Assembly (NCBI RefSeq): GCF_003144115.1
Contig: NW_020312011.1
Coordinates: forward strand, 606,078 to 670,077
From: Tilletiopsis washingtonensis
Lineage: Eukaryota > Basidiomycota > Exobasidiomycetes > Entylomatales
Reading direction: 5' to 3'
Length of the DNA: 64,000 nucleotides
Part shown: positions 31,417 to 45,249 of the stretch, piece after piece
Layout of the letters: each line of letters opens with the position of its first letter
Numbering within the stretch: the first letter of the stretch is position 1
The notes under the pieces: generated by a model
The model's input: only the letters and a program-made list of their open reading frames with translations
Database searches by the model: none
What the model was told of the DNA's origin: nothing
Program-made: the position numbers and the translations under genes

Positions 31417-32577
31417 GGTGGTGGGGAATGCGGCACGAGGCCGCGCCGGAGCTTCGCTTGTCCTCGCCGGCGCATCCGTGAAGCGCCGCCGCGGCCAGAA
31501 TTTGGCGCGGGCCGCGCACGTGATGCAGCTGCGCGGCGGCAGCCCCCGATAGCGGCGCGACCGGCGCCAGCCCGCGGTCACTTTGACTGGCCTCCTCTGG
31601 CTCGGCGCAGTTGCGAGGCTTTGTGATGCAGCCTGGTGTAGAGTCACACAATTAGAGAGCCGTCTTTGTGTGCTTCCGACGTTCTTGCGAGGTTTAGGGA
31701 GGACGGGCAGCGAGCCGGGCGCGCGGCACCTCCACTCCCGGCGCGCGGTGCTGCCGCTGGGCGGCAGCCGAGCGCGCGCGGCGCGCATCCGTCGCGCGGC
31801 GAGATGCGCGCGCTCCGCCGCGCCTCGTTTCTTGCCCTTCTCCGTATCCGCATCCTCCAGTCCGACTTCCCACATCTCTCAGCCCACAGCTGGTCCTCTA
31901 GACGTTGCTGCTGGCGTCTGCGCACTGCGGAAGGCTTGTTCCGTTGGACGGCATCTGCGCAGCTCAGAACGCGCGTCTTGACACTGCTCCGTCTTCGCAC
32001 CGCTCCGACTTACGCGCGAGAGCAGGCAGCTGCCACCTCGGAGGGTCGCAGGGTCCGTCTGGGTCGGGTCTGCATCTGTGGGAAGCGCTGAGAAAGGTGA
32101 GTGGCAGGTTCCATGCGGGCACCGGCGGCGGAACGGGCGCGAGGCGTCTAGAAGCCGGCGGCGGACACGGCGCACGGGGCACACGGCGGGAGCGCAGAAG
32201 CAGCGAGCAAGCGTCAGCATCGGCGCATCGGCTGCGGCCGTAGAGGTATGAAGCAGCAGCAGCACCACGCTGCAGTGTGTGGCCTTGGCTGCGATGCTCT
32301 GCAGCCGCTGCGGCTCTGCTGGGGTGCGTGAGGATCGGGGCGCGGTGCTCAGGGGGCTGCCGCGCTGCGTGCATGTGCCGCGTGCCGGGCTGGGCTCTGC
32401 CGCCAGAGCCGGCCTGATAGCAGCGCTGTTCGACGAGGCTGGGGCGCACACCGCACAGCAGCAAGCGGCGGCCGGGTGTGCTTGAGTTGCGGCCGCACCG
32501 GCGCGAGCCTGTGGCTCACGAGGTCGTCCATCACCACACCGCTCTGCTCTCCACCACCACCCGCGCGGCCGCTGACC
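31417..32577. promoter_or_regulatory. Long divergent promoter region TIM54 / TPS2
   Basis: About 1.2 kb between outward-facing starts, one of the largest gaps in the window. A somewhat AT-richer patch lies at about 31620-31690. Frames that cross the region lack similarity and splice logic. Long upstream regions often accompany stress-regulated trehalose genes, but no defined element was identified. Confidence 0.4.
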
Positions 32578-35500
32578 ATGCCTGCGCCCTTCGCCCCGCC
32601 TCCGCCGCACGATGCGCTGCGCTCGCCGCACAGTACCACCAGCGCTGCCTGTGCGCCGCTCGACGCCTTTGAGCTCAAGCACGGCCTCGAGCTCGGCCTC
32701 TCGCGCGCACGCCTCGTCGCCGCCTCGCCTGCGCACCTCTTTGCCTCGCTGCACGGCCACAGCGAGCGCAGCCTCTGCCCTGCCTCGGGCCGCGCACGCC
32801 CCTCCATCGGCCCGCCGCTGCCGCCGGGCGTCGCCTACGCGCCGCCGCGCCGCGTCTCCTACTCGGCCGCTGCGTCCGCCTCGGCGCCGCGCTGCCTGCT
32901 GCCGCCGCCGCCCGACCACGCCGCCCTGCTGCCGGCCACGATGCCGCCGTCGGCCGCGCCGCCGCCGCTGACGCCCAACGTCTACGCCGAGGAGCCGCCG
33001 TTCTGCGACTCGCCCGCGTCGGGCTCGCGCTCCGCCGGCGCCGCACGCAGCAACGGCGCCGGCTCGTCGTCGGGCTCCTCCGCCAAGCCGTCCACGCCCG
33101 CCTGCCGGCCTGATGCACAGCCCGAGATCGACGCGCGCTTCCACCGCGCCGACGGCATCGGCGGCCTCGGCCAGGGCACGGCGGCGACGGGCGACCGCGG
33201 CGCCCAGGCGCGCTTCGAGACGCTCGACGAGATCCGCACCGCCAACGCCGAGCTGACGGCCGAGTACGCGGCGCGCCACGCCGGCGCGCCGCTGAGCGGG
33301 CGCATCATCCATGTGAGCCACTACCTGCCGTTTGTCATCCGTGCGCGCGCCGAGGTCGAGCACGAGCGGCAGCGCGAGCAGCGTGTCAGCGCCACGGCCA
33401 ACGTCGCCGCCATGGCCGCGGCGGCGCGCGCCAAGAAGGCCGCGCGCCTCGCGGCACAGCAGGCTGAGGGACTCGACGCTACGGCGGGCAAGAACCGCAA
33501 GGGCAGCTTCATCGACGGCATGCACGAGACGACGGACCTGGCCAAGAAGCTGGCCGAAAACCAGGCGCGCAGCCGCGTCAAGGCGGGCCGCCGCGCGTGG
33601 ATGATGACGCCCGTGGTCGACGACGAGGACGAGGAGGACCTCGACGCGCTGCCCAAGGACACCTTCACGCCCATTGGCTCGCGGCGCCAGTCGGCATGGA
33701 GCGAGGCGAGCCGGCACATGTCCTTCTCGCAGCACCTCGACGACAACCACTTCTCCGCCGTGTCGGACGAGAACTCGCCGGCACGGACGCCGCAGCGCGT
33801 GTTCGCCAGCACGCCGCCGCCGCCACCGCCACCGCCGCCGGAGTGGGTGTTGGCGCCGCGCCGCGGGCACACGGCGCTCAACTCGGGCATCCGCTCGCTC
33901 TGCGCCACGCACGCGCAGACATTCATCGGCTGGCCAGGCGACATTGCGTTCGCGGCACAGGCCAAGAACGACGAGCGCAAGGATGCCAGCGAGACGACGC
34001 CCAAGGAGCGCGGCGAGATCGAGGGCGTGCTGGCCTCGCTCGACGACGCGCGTAACTGGGCGGCTTACGAGCCGGCCGATACGGGCGCCGGCGCGCCGCA
34101 GCAGGGCAAGGTGCCGACGCCGATGATGAACGGCGCCGAGCCCGTCGACGCCAGCGGCCAGCCGGGCAAGGCCGTCGAACACGGCATCAAGTACGTGCCC
34201 GTCTGGCTCGACTACAACGTCGCGCACGGCCACTACGAGGGCTACTGCAAGACCAGTGAGTGCGGATAATTGCGCCGCGAGACTCATGGCTGACATTGTC
34301 GCACAGCGCTCTGGCCGCTGCTGCACTACCTGCTCTGGCAGGACGTGCCAGCCGACCGGCGTGTCAACTACGACGAGTACGCGTGGGACGCGTACGTGGC
34401 GGCCAATGAGGCCTTTGCGCAGCGCATTGCCGCCGAGTATCAGGCCGGCGACATTGTCTGGGTGCACGACTACCACTTGCTGCTCGTGCCGCAGATGCTG
34501 CGCAAGCTCGTGCCGGACGCGCACATCGGTCTCTTTGTCCATGCGCCGTTCCCCAGCTCGGAGATCTTCCGCTGTCTGCCACGTGAGTGAAGCGTGCGTA
34601 CACGGGCAGATCCATACCACTGACGCTGCTTCCTCTGCAGAGCGCCGCGAGATCCTCGACGGCATGCTCGGCGCCAATCTGGCCTGCTTCCAGGCCTTCT
34701 CGTACTCGCGCCACTTCCTCTCTTCCGTTATCCGCGTGTGCGGCTACGAGGCATCGCCGAACACCGTCGAGGCGAGCAATGGGCGTGTCACGACGATTGG
34801 CTACAATCCCATCGGCATCGACGCCGAGAAGATTGCGCGCGACAGCCAGGCGGCCGGCGTGGCGCCCAAGATTGCGGCGATCCGCGACATGTACCGCGGC
34901 AAGAAGCTCATCGTCGGCCGCGACAAGCTCGACGTGGTGCGCGGCGTGATCCAGAAGCTGCAGGCGTTCCAGAAGCTGCTCGAGGAGTTCCCCGAGTGGC
35001 GCGGCCAGGTCGTGCTCATCCAGGTCACGGCGCCGGCGCTCAACGACTCGCCGCTACTCGAGCGCCAGGTCTCGGAGCTCGTCAGCCAAATCAACGGCGA
35101 GTTTGGCAGCCTCAACTTCACGCCCGTGCACCACTACCACCAGATCATCGAGCGCGACGAGTACTTTGCGCTGCTCAGCGTTGCCGACCTGCTCCTCGTC
35201 ACCGCCGTGCGCGACGGCATGTCGACGACGCCGATGGAGTACATTGTGTGCCAGGAGCGCGCTAACAAGGCGCCGCTCATTGCCAGCGAGTTCAGCGGCA
35301 GCGTGGGCCGCCTGCGCTCCGCTATCCAGATCAACCCCTGGGCTACGGCGCACGCGTGCAAGGCCATTGACTATGCGCTGCGCCTCTCCGACGAGGAGCG
35401 CATCTCGCGCCACGAGCAGCTCTACCACCAGGTCATCAGCCACACGTCGCACACGTGGGCGGCGTCGCTGGTGCGCCTGCTGCTGCAGCGTCTCGTCTCG

Positions 35501-36727
35501 GCCCATGCCACGCACCTCACGCCGCCGCTCGACCGCATCGCCATGGTGTCACAATTCGAGGGCGCCAAGAAGCGCCTCCTCCTGCTCGACTACGACGGCA
35601 CGCTCACGCCCATCGTGAAGGATCCCGCAGCGGCTGTGCCGTCGCCGCGCCTGCTTGAGGCGCTCAAGAAGCTCACCGAGGACAAGCGCAACCTCGTGTA
35701 CGTCATCAGCGGCCGCGACGCCGACTTCCTCGGGAAGCACCTCGGGCACCTCGACAACATGGGCTTCAGCGCCGAGCACGGCGGCTACATGAAGGAGCCC
35801 GGCGAGACCGAGTGGCGCAACCTCACCGAGCAGCTCGACATGTCGTGGATGGCTGCGGTGCGCGCCGTGTTTGAGTACTTCACCGAGGTAAGGGTCCAGG
35901 AGCGGCCACAGTATGATCTAAGCTGACCACTGAGCCCCTGCAGCGCACGTCGGGCAGCGAGATCGAGGAGAAGAAGAGCGCCATGACGTGGCACTACCGC
36001 AAGTGCGTGCCTGTCTGTCCATGCCAGAGTCTGCAACGCGACTGACGCCGTCTCTCCCAGGGCCGACCCGTCGTACGGCGAGTTCCAGGCGCGCGAGGCG
36101 CAGGCGCACCTCGACAACCTCGTCGCGCAGCAGAGCCTGCCCGTCGAGGTCATCGTCGGCAAGCGCAACCTCGAGGCCAGACCGCTCGCCGTCAACAAGG
36201 GCGAGATCACGCGCCGCATTCTCTACGGTGCGTCCCCACATTATGGCGCACGAGAACGCTGGCTGACCTTTGCTTGCACAGCCAACCCGGACGCCGAGTT
36301 TGTGCTCGTGGCGGGCGACGACCGGACCGACGAGGACATGATGCGTGTGCTGTGCGAGCTCAGCCCAGGCCCGCCGACGGCAGCCGAGGCGAATGCCGCC
36401 AACGGAGGCAAGAGCAGCAGCAAGAGTTCGACACCGAGCGTGCCTGCGCACTGTGCGGCGGCGTCCTGCCCAGCGCCGAACAGCGCGCCCCTGGTGCTCG
36501 CGCCGCCTGCGCCGCTCGGACGTGGCGCCGCAGCGGGCGAGCCCAAGACACTGGAGCTGCGGCCTGCCGGCATCTGGACGTGCCGCGTGGGCCTGGCCGA
36601 GACGCTTGCGCACTGGCACGTGCCAGGCCCTGAGGACATCGTCGATGCGCTCGTCGAGCTGGCGGGCCTGCAGAAGCCGCATGTGACCCAAGAGGCCAAG
36701 GAGGTGCAGGACGGAGCAGAGGCCTAG
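32578..36727 (+). CDS. TPS2: Trehalose-6-phosphate phosphatase (Tps2 type)
   Basis: Second step of trehalose synthesis: removes phosphate from trehalose 6-phosphate (cytosol, trehalose synthase complex). Model: exons 32578-34255, 34307-34582, 34641-35887, 35944-36002, 36061-36227 and 36282-36727; 1290 aa. The N-terminal 240 residues are low complexity. A GT20 domain begins at RIIHVSHYLPF (about 242), is interrupted by a charged insert up to about 440, then continues with WPGDI (about 452), VWVHDYHLLLVPQMLR and GRDKLDVVRGV. The C-terminal HAD phosphatase has LLLDYDGTLTP (D968, D970), VISGRD and GDDRTDEDM (about 1154-1162). The GT20 Arg and Lys catalytic positions read Lys and Arg here, as expected for a non-synthesising Tps2-type domain. 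An upstream in-frame extension lacks similarity. Confidence 0.93.
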
Positions 36728-36947
36728 TAAGGCGACTTCGCGCGGTCCCTCTCTCGGACACCCCTCTCGTCCTCGCAGCACCACACTCACTCTCTAGACG
36801 CTGCCCCGCTCCTGCTCTCTTTCCGCCTGCCTTCGTTCTCGTCCCGTCTAGATTCCACACACAGCCCGATACACCACGCAGAAAGCAAAGATGCCTCCGA
36901 CTCAAGCTCGAGTGAGATGCAGCGCTGCATTGCATTGTGTCCCAGCC

Positions 36948-38181
36948 CTAGACTTGCGAGATGTCGGCATACAGGTCGAAGCGGCCTGCCAGAGCGGGCA
37001 GCGACCCGTCAGCGCACGCCCTGCTCAGTCTGGCTTGCTTTTGCACTCACGCTGGGTGCTGATCGGCACGCCTGCCCGGCATTTCTCCACCATCTCTGGG
37101 TCGAGCTCGACACGCACGCGCGCCGGCGCCGCATCGCACGTCGCCAGCACCTTGCCCCACGGGTCCACGCCCGAGCTGTGGCCCCATGTCGGGTACGAGC
37201 CGCCGTCGATGTCGGCCTGCGACGGCCGCGCGGGCGAGCAGCCGAGCACGTAGAGCTGATTGTCGGCGGCACGCGCGCGCAGCAGCAGCTCCCAGGCGAC
37301 GGGCCCAGTCGTGGTGTTGAATGCGCCTGCCGTGCACGGCTTCAGCGTCGAGCAAGGCAAGGCAGGTATGTCGAGAACGCACCAGGATAGAGGATCGCAC
37401 CGGCGCCGAGGCGCGCACAGATCGTGGCGTACTCGCCGAAGCGCACGTCGTAGCAGATGCCGAGACCGAAGCGGCCCAGCGCTGCGGAGAGGCTCAGCTT
37501 CGGTGCTGCAGAGCCGGGCGACGCGCACGCCACGCACAGCACTCAAAGACACACACGCGGTCGCCGGCACTCAGGGTCTTGCTCTCCTGGAACGACATGC
37601 CGGGCACGTTGATGTCGAAGAGGTGCACCTTGCGGAAGAGCGAGATGAGGTGGCCTGCGTGCGGGATCAGTGCCGCGCCGCTCGTGCCAGACACCGGACG
37701 CACCCTGCTCGTCAAAGACGCTGCTGGTGTTGTACAGCTTGCCCGTGGCCTCGTCGCGCTCGGGAATGCTGCCGCCAACGAGCACGACGCCGTGCTCGCG
37801 CGCCTGCTCGCTGAGCCAGCGCAGCGTCTCGCTGGCGCACTCGGCGCCCAGCGGCACGCCGCCGCTGCGCCCGTCGATGCCCCAGCGGGCGCGGCCGTGC
37901 GCCTCCTTGCCGGCGCGCTGCTGCAGCGTGTCCCAGAGGCCGCCGAAGCTCTCGGCGTACGTGCCAAAGTGCTGCACGCCGTACGGGCTCTGCCACACCT
38001 CGGGCAGCACGACGAGGTCGGCGCGTGACTCGGCCAGCGCATCGGCCAGCTCGCGCTTGGCGTGCGAGAGGTTGGCCTGCTTGTCGGCGCCGACGGGCAG
38101 CTGCAGCATCAGCGCGCGCGTGCGCTTCAGCGAGACGGTCACAGGAGCAGACGACATGGCGCGTGCGAGCGAGGCGAACAT
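36948..38181 (-). CDS. Nitrilase-superfamily amidase (NIT2/NIT3 type)
   Basis: Omega-amidase or deaminated-glutathione amidase of the C-N hydrolase family. Model (minus): exons 38181-37704, 37654-37538, 37481-37383, 37326-37051 and 36985-36948; 335 aa. The catalytic triad is visible: Glu in LVVLPEVW (E61), Lys in LFRKVHLFD (K168) and Cys in [10 protein letters not shown] (C208). Other family blocks are [43 protein letters not shown] and the C-terminal RRFDLYADI. The intron 2 sites (TGC-T|GTGCGT donor, CCGCAG acceptor) were chosen because they restore [18 protein letters not shown] spacing; a nearby GTGTGT donor would break it. The first eight residues (MFASLARA) could be a short mitochondrial extension before a second Met. 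Confidence 0.88.
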
Positions 38182-38805
38182 GGGCCAGCGGAGAGCACCG
38201 AGTGGAGGGCCCGGTGGACGGCCCGGTGGGAAGTGGCAGCGACGCCGAGTACGGTGTGCTTGGAGACAGAGCGTGTGCCTGGGCCCAGACGATGTCTCGC
38301 GTAGCTTGGCCGGCGTTGCGTGTGGCAGAGCTTGAGGTGTGGTGGGCGCAAGGCAAGGGCCGCGAGTGCCGCGTCACGTCGCCCTGCCGCAGCGCAAGGC
38401 GCGTCCAAGCTTCCGCCAGCGCGCGGACCGTGCGCGCTCCCGGCCGGACGATACTCTCGGACGTCGACCGCAGGCTCTGCTCTGACTCTTGCTGCAAGGG
38501 AGTGCCCGTCGATCGAGACGCTGGCGCACATGCTGCACTGCCGCGCGTGCAGCACGCCCACGGCCAGGGTCAAGTACGGATTGCGCGCTGCTCGCAGCTC
38601 CGTGAGAGTCACACCTCACGCCAAGGAACTAGCACGCGATACGTTTCATTTGGCTTCCACCGTACAGCGCTCAATGCCGAGCGCCGCAGGCAGTCTGTAG
38701 AAGGGCAGAGTGTACTTTGGGACGAGAGCGAGCAAGGGAACGGTGGACAGCGTGCAGCGAGGCACGGGCAACGGCGGCGCGTCGGCCCGCGTCGGCGCGG
38801 CACAC
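38182..38805. other. Intergenic region ATP2 3' end / NIT2-like promoter
   Basis: 624 bp between tandem minus-strand genes. It should contain the NIT2-like promoter and the ATP2 3' untranslated region. No convincing frame, repeat or RNA gene. Confidence 0.4.
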
Positions 38806-40842
<2,037 letters not shown>

Positions 40843-41293
40843 GATGTGCGGGCGAGGAGGGAGAGGGAGAGGGTGGGGAGAGGGAGAGGGAAGAAGGCGC
40901 GCCCGCGGGTGCGGCGGCTTCGGGCGCGCCGTGCGACGACGGCGGCGGCGGCCGCGCGCGCTGGCGCCCAGCAGCGACGAGCGCACGCCGGCCGCGAGCT
41001 CGGCGCTCGGCGCATCGCTGGCGCGCCGGCGTGCCTGCGCCTGTGCTGCGCCTGCGCCGCGCTGCCCCTGCGCTTCTTCGCGCCGCGCCGGCACAACCCG
41101 GCAGCCGCGCCCAGCGCTGCACGTGGCGCCGTCCCTGCCAGCCAGCCAAGCCCGCGCGAGCGACGGCGGCACTGATCGCCCGCGCCGGGCAGCGATTACC
41201 TCAGCACCGGCCGCCCGCCGAGCTCGGGCCAGCACCAGCGTGAGGTGGAGGCGGGCTGCCCCGCATTCACCACACCACCACCTCCTCGCCGCC
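40843..41293. promoter_or_regulatory. Divergent promoter region ATP2 / TMEM14
   Basis: 451 bp between two outward-facing mitochondrial-type genes. Purine-rich (GGGAGAGG runs) just upstream of ATP2. No known element was identified. Confidence 0.4.
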
Positions 41294-41803
41294 ATGGTGA
41301 GTGTGCACCTCGCGCACACTCCGCACCCGCTGACACCGCACAGTCCGAGCACCCTGGTCAGCGCCGCCTGCCGCTCCGTCGCGCCGCAGCCGCTCACGCC
41401 CCTGCGCAGCCATGACCATGGCCGCCCTCTGCGGCGCCGGCGGCCTCTTTGGCTACACGCGCACGCGCTCCGTGCCCTCGCTCGTCGCCGGCCTCGGCGT
41501 CGGCGCGCTCTACGTGCGTGGCGCGGCGGTGCGGTGGCGCCGGACGCTGACCTCCGCTGCAGGCCTACAGCGCACAGCGCATGCGCACCGGCCAGGGTGA
41601 GCCGCACCTGTGCTCTGCCTTGCCGCCGCGCACGCTCACGTCCCGCAGCCAACGGCCACGAGCTGGCCCTCGGCGCCTCGGCCGTGCTGCTCGCGTCGTC
41701 GGTGCCGCGCATCCGCGCCGGACCCGTGCCGCTCGGCCTCGCCGTCGCCAGCGCCGCCGCGGGCGCCTACTACGGCAAGCAGGTGTACGACTATCGCGTG
41801 TAG
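41294..41803 (+). CDS. TMEM14 / UPF0136 small membrane protein
   Basis: Small multi-pass protein of the TMEM14 family; animal TMEM14C acts in mitochondrial porphyrin transport, but the fungal role is unknown. Model: exons 41294-41296 (ATG only), 41344-41356 (13 nt), 41410-41513, 41563-41596 and 41649-41803; 102 aa. The product starts MSEHPAMTMAALCGAGGLFG. The family core then follows: GYTRTRSVPSLVAG, GVGALYAYSAQRM, ELALGASAVLLASSVPR, and AGAYYGKQVYDYRV at the C terminus. Three to four hydrophobic helices are rich in Gly and Ala. The MSEHP start is recovered only by accepting two tiny exons; the alternative is a start at MTMAALCG (41412). The intron 2 donor GTCAGC is non-canonical. Confidence 0.85.
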   Translation: MVSVHLAHTPHPLTPHSPSTLVSAACRSVAPQPLTPLRSHDHGRPLRRRRPLWLHAHALRALARRRPRRRRALRAWRGGAVAPDADLRCRPTAHSACAPARVSRTCALPCRRARSRPAANGHELALGASAVLLASSVPRIRAGPVPLGLAVASAAAGAYYGKQVYDYRV

Positions 41804-41988
41804 GGGGGTCTCGCATTGCACTGAAGAGGGGGACAGGGGGAGCGCAGGGCCTAGGAATACAGAGCGTCGTTGCTCTCATGACGGCGAGTGCAGACACGGA
41901 GCGCGGACGGGGAACGCAGCAGCAGGTGAGATGGGCAACGGAAGCAGGCCCAGAGGCGTCTAGCGGGCCTGCAGCGCCGGAAGGGCGC

Positions 41989-43544
41989 TCAGAGCACGCA
42001 CACGGCTGCGGCACCGGCGGCGGCCAGCGCCAGCAGCGAGGCAGCGGCACGGCTCGGCGCTGCATCCGAGGCGCGGCTGCTGCCGCCGCTGCTATTGCCG
42101 CCGTTGCTGCCATTGCTGCCGCTGGCATTGGCGCCGCTGCCGCTGCCGTTCGAGCCATTGCTGCCCGAGCCATTGCCGCTGCCGTTGCCGTTGCTGCCAT
42201 TGCCCGAGTCGGAGATGGCGCTGTCGCGCGAGCCGGGCGCGCCGGGCGCGGCGCCGCTGCCGCCCGAGGCGTCGTTGGTCTGCATCGTGCTGCTCTTGAA
42301 GCCGTTGCTCTCCGGGTTGTCGGCATTCGGGCCGGGCAGGTCCGGGCCCTGGCTGCTGGCCGCGTTGACGCCCGAGATGGGGCCGGCGACGAAGCTGTTG
42401 GCCGAGCGCGCCGCCGAGGCGGCCGCGGCCGAGGCGCGGCTCTCGTCGTACTTGGTCGAGGCGAGCACGCCGTCGACGTAGTGGATGACGCCGCCCTTGT
42501 GCATGATGTCGTACTGCGTGATGCGCACCGAGACGTCGCCGACGCGCACCGTCTGGGCGTCGGCGTCGAAGACGAGGTCCTGGCCGGCGGCGTTGATCAT
42601 CGAGCCCTGGCCCTCGAGCAGCGGCGAGTAGACGGCGCGCGAGGCGACGACGTGCTGCAGCAGCAGCGCCTTGGCGTTCTCCGGGTTCGCGGCGAGGTTG
42701 TTCTGCTGCACGTACTGCTGCAGCGCCGCGTCGGTGGGCACAAAGAGCGTGACGCCGCGCATCGAGTCGAGCATGTCGGCGACGCCGGCGCCGCGCAGTG
42801 CCTGCAGCAGCGCGTCGTGCTTGCCGAGGAAGCCCAGCGTGGCCGAGGCGTTGCCGGGCACGGTGAGGGCGCGCGCGATGGGCTGGATGGTGATGTTGCC
42901 GGCGACGATGGGGTCGGCCGAGGAGAAGGCGTTCGTCTAGGAACAAGGGGTGAGCTCTGGCGTGGCAGTACGGGTGGGCACTTCACGTACGTTGGCGGCC
43001 TCCTGCACGAACTCGGCGTCGGACGAGCGCGAGAGCGCCACGGGCAGGCCGTTGCCGCCGGGCAGGTTGGCGTACGTGGGCAGCGAGAGCAGGCTGTGGC
43101 CGACGGTGTGCGGCGGCGGCGAGGCGAGGTCGTTGAGGGGGTACGTGCCGTTGAGCACTGCGCGGGCCGGGATGTCAGCTGCCAAGGGCGAGTCAGAGGT
43201 GATGTGAGCTGCGCACCGTGCATCAGCAGCGTGGCCTGCAGCAGCTCCGGGTTGGACGTGGTCCACTCGGGCACGGCACGCATCGCCTAGAAGGGTGTCA
43301 GCCATGCAGCGCCGGGCACGCCGGGCACGCGACGCACCTGGTCGTTGGGCGCGAGGATCGTCTTGCTGCCGGCGCTGTTGAGCACGGCGTTGACAAGCGC
43401 CGTGTTGTTGGCGAGCATGTCGGCGAGCACGGTGAGCTGTGCGCCGCGCAGGGCGTCGAGGAGCGCGCTGCCGGCCTCCTGGCGCGGCACGAGCGGGTGC
43501 GCCAGCACGGCGGCGGGCAGGAGAAGGAGTGTGAGGAAACGCAT
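41989..43544 (-). CDS. Fasciclin (FAS1) cell-surface protein, probable GPI anchor
   Basis: Predicted secreted adhesion-type protein. Model (minus): exons 43544-43338, 43286-43217, 43178-42991 and 42936-41989; 470 aa. Signal peptide MRFLTLLLLPAAVLA. A first FAS1 domain (LRGAQLTVLADMLANN, KTILAPND) spans exons 1-3. A second one (LGKHDALLQALRGAGVADML, VTLFVPTDAAL, LLLQHVV, VIHYVDGVL) lies in exon 4. A Ser/Gly/Asn-rich stalk with SNGSGSG-type repeats (about 380-440) leads to a hydrophobic Ala/Leu C terminus (AAASLLALAAAGAAAVCVL), the layout of a GPI signal. Two introns use TAG acceptors. It is isolated from its upstream neighbour by 1.7 kb. Confidence 0.88.
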
Positions 43545-45249
43545 CGTGTGTGTGTGTGGGTCAAGGAGTGTGGGTGCGCGGGGCGCGTGGAGACGGGGGC
43601 CGGGGAGAGGAGAGGGAGTGACGATGGGGTGTGGAGCGAGGAGCGGCGGGCGGCCGTGCCTATAAGCGTCGCCGTCGGGCAGCCACAGTAGAGTGCAGCC
43701 CAGGGGGCGGGATGGCGGCGCAGCGGCTGCAGCAGCGATGCGGCTCTCCACCCTCACGCCTCTCGTCTGCGGCGCTGCGCCTCCTCAGCTGCGCCTGCGC
43801 CGCGCGTGCCTCCGCGCCCCCTGCAGCGCCGCGCACGCATCCGCACGCACGAGCGGCACGCACTTGCCTCTTTCGCCCTCCGCCGTCCCGCTACCGCTGC
43901 GCCGCACCTTCCGCGCTGCCTCGGCTTGCTCGCTGCGGCGTCGCCCATGAGAGCACGCCGCCGCGGTGGCGCACCCACCCGACGGCAGCACCTTCTCTCT
44001 TCGCTCGTACCGCACCGCCTCGTCTCTCTCTCCGCAACGGCTCCGAGCGTTCGGCGCCGAGCGGTGCACGGCACAGCTCAAAGGAGGGCGAGGCTCGGCA
44101 TCGCAGCGCGAGCGAGCACCGCCTCCTACGCTCGCCGCAGCAGCAGCCGAGACGCCGCATGTCACGCTGCTCATACCCGTGTGGCAGTCGAGTGCGAGAG
44201 CGCCAGCAATGCCGATGCCTCACCGAGCGGGTGCTTCGCAGGGAGCAGCAAATGGATGCGGACGACGAACACGTCTAGCGTCTGGCCGACGGCTCGTCGC
44301 GCTCCCGCACGCCGCTCCTGCCGTCGGCGCCACGCTATCACACTCAGCCTCCCGCGACGTTCTGGCAACGGCCGTGCGAGGCAGGAGAATAAACGGCAGC
44401 CGCAAGGGAGTCCTTTGAGGAGCAGCCGGTACCCGTCCAGGGCGCAGCGAAGAGGGCAGCGGGCGTCGCTCGCCCTGCTCGGCCGCTCCCACGCCTGCCA
44501 CTCGCAGCCGTGGTCGCCTTGCGGCCGACCTCCTCCATCCTCGCGCCTCGCTCGCGCCCACGCATTCCGCTTTGCACACCAAGCACTGCCAAGGCGTCAT
44601 GCGTGTGCGTGTGTGACGCAGCAGGCCAGATCGCAGCACGACCACGCGCAGGAGCATGATGGACCGCCGCGAGATTTGGGGCGGAGAGGCGCACGGCGGC
44701 CATGCAAGGGGGCGCGACTCTTACTGTGACGCGTGCCGGCGGCCGCTCTTTGTGCAGGCCAGTCCAGCATGCAGGCTCGCCGCGATGGTCTCCGTCGAGC
44801 ACGTGCGGAGGGCCATGAAACCCGCTCCAGGATGTGCGCAGGGAAACAAAGAGCGCAACGGCGAAGCGAAAGCGAGGCCTTGGGCAGCGCCGAGCAGCCG
44901 GGGCTGCGAGCTGCGAGCGTGGGAACTGCTCCCACGCCGACGTTGGCTACTCGGCTGCTGCTTCGAAGCTTGACCACATGCAGCATCTCATGCAGCTTGA
45001 CTGCCGCGCATGCTTGACATGGCTCACCGTCAGCGTCTGTGGGCTGGAGTGCGGAGAAGCACCTGCGCTTGCGGGCCAGGCGTGCAGAAGCGCAGGGCAC
45101 GCGCGACGCGTAAAGAGGCGCGTCGGGCGGAGAGGCGCCTGAGATGCGCGATGCAGCGGCAGCCGACGCAGCGGCGGCGCGCGGCAGCAGCACGCTCCCT
45201 TCACAATTCCACCCACTCCCACCCTCGCTCCCCACACCCGCACCCCGCC
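43545..45249. other. 1.7-kb divergent intergenic region, no gene recognised
   Basis: The largest gene-free stretch in the window, between the FAS1 gene and the Dpb4-like gene. A 307-codon plus-strand frame (43806-44729) and other frames exist, but they are Arg/Ala/Ser-rich, have no family motif and match the chance expectation in such GC-rich DNA. The FAS1 side carries a short GT-rich leader. A regulated cell-wall promoter or a non-coding RNA is possible but unsupported. Confidence 0.5.

Noticed and set aside
32476-32577. Upstream in-frame extension of the Tps2 protein
   Set aside because: It would begin at a non-ATG codon and adds residues without similarity; the ATG at 32578 is in good context.
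31879-34677. 932-codon minus-strand frame over TPS2 and its upstream region
   Set aside because: Antisense of the Tps2 coding sequence; it shows no domain of its own, and the plus strand carries clear GT20 and HAD motifs.
37538-37557. GTGTGT donor for intron 2 of the NIT2-like gene
   Set aside because: It gives the wrong phase with the clear CCGCAG acceptor and would delete the strand before the catalytic Cys motif; the TGCT|GTGCGT donor restores family spacing.
43806-44729. 307-codon open frame in the FAS1/Dpb4 gap
   Set aside because: Arg/Ala/Ser-rich composition typical of chance frames in GC-rich DNA, no motif, no splice logic, and overlapping frames of similar length on the other strand.
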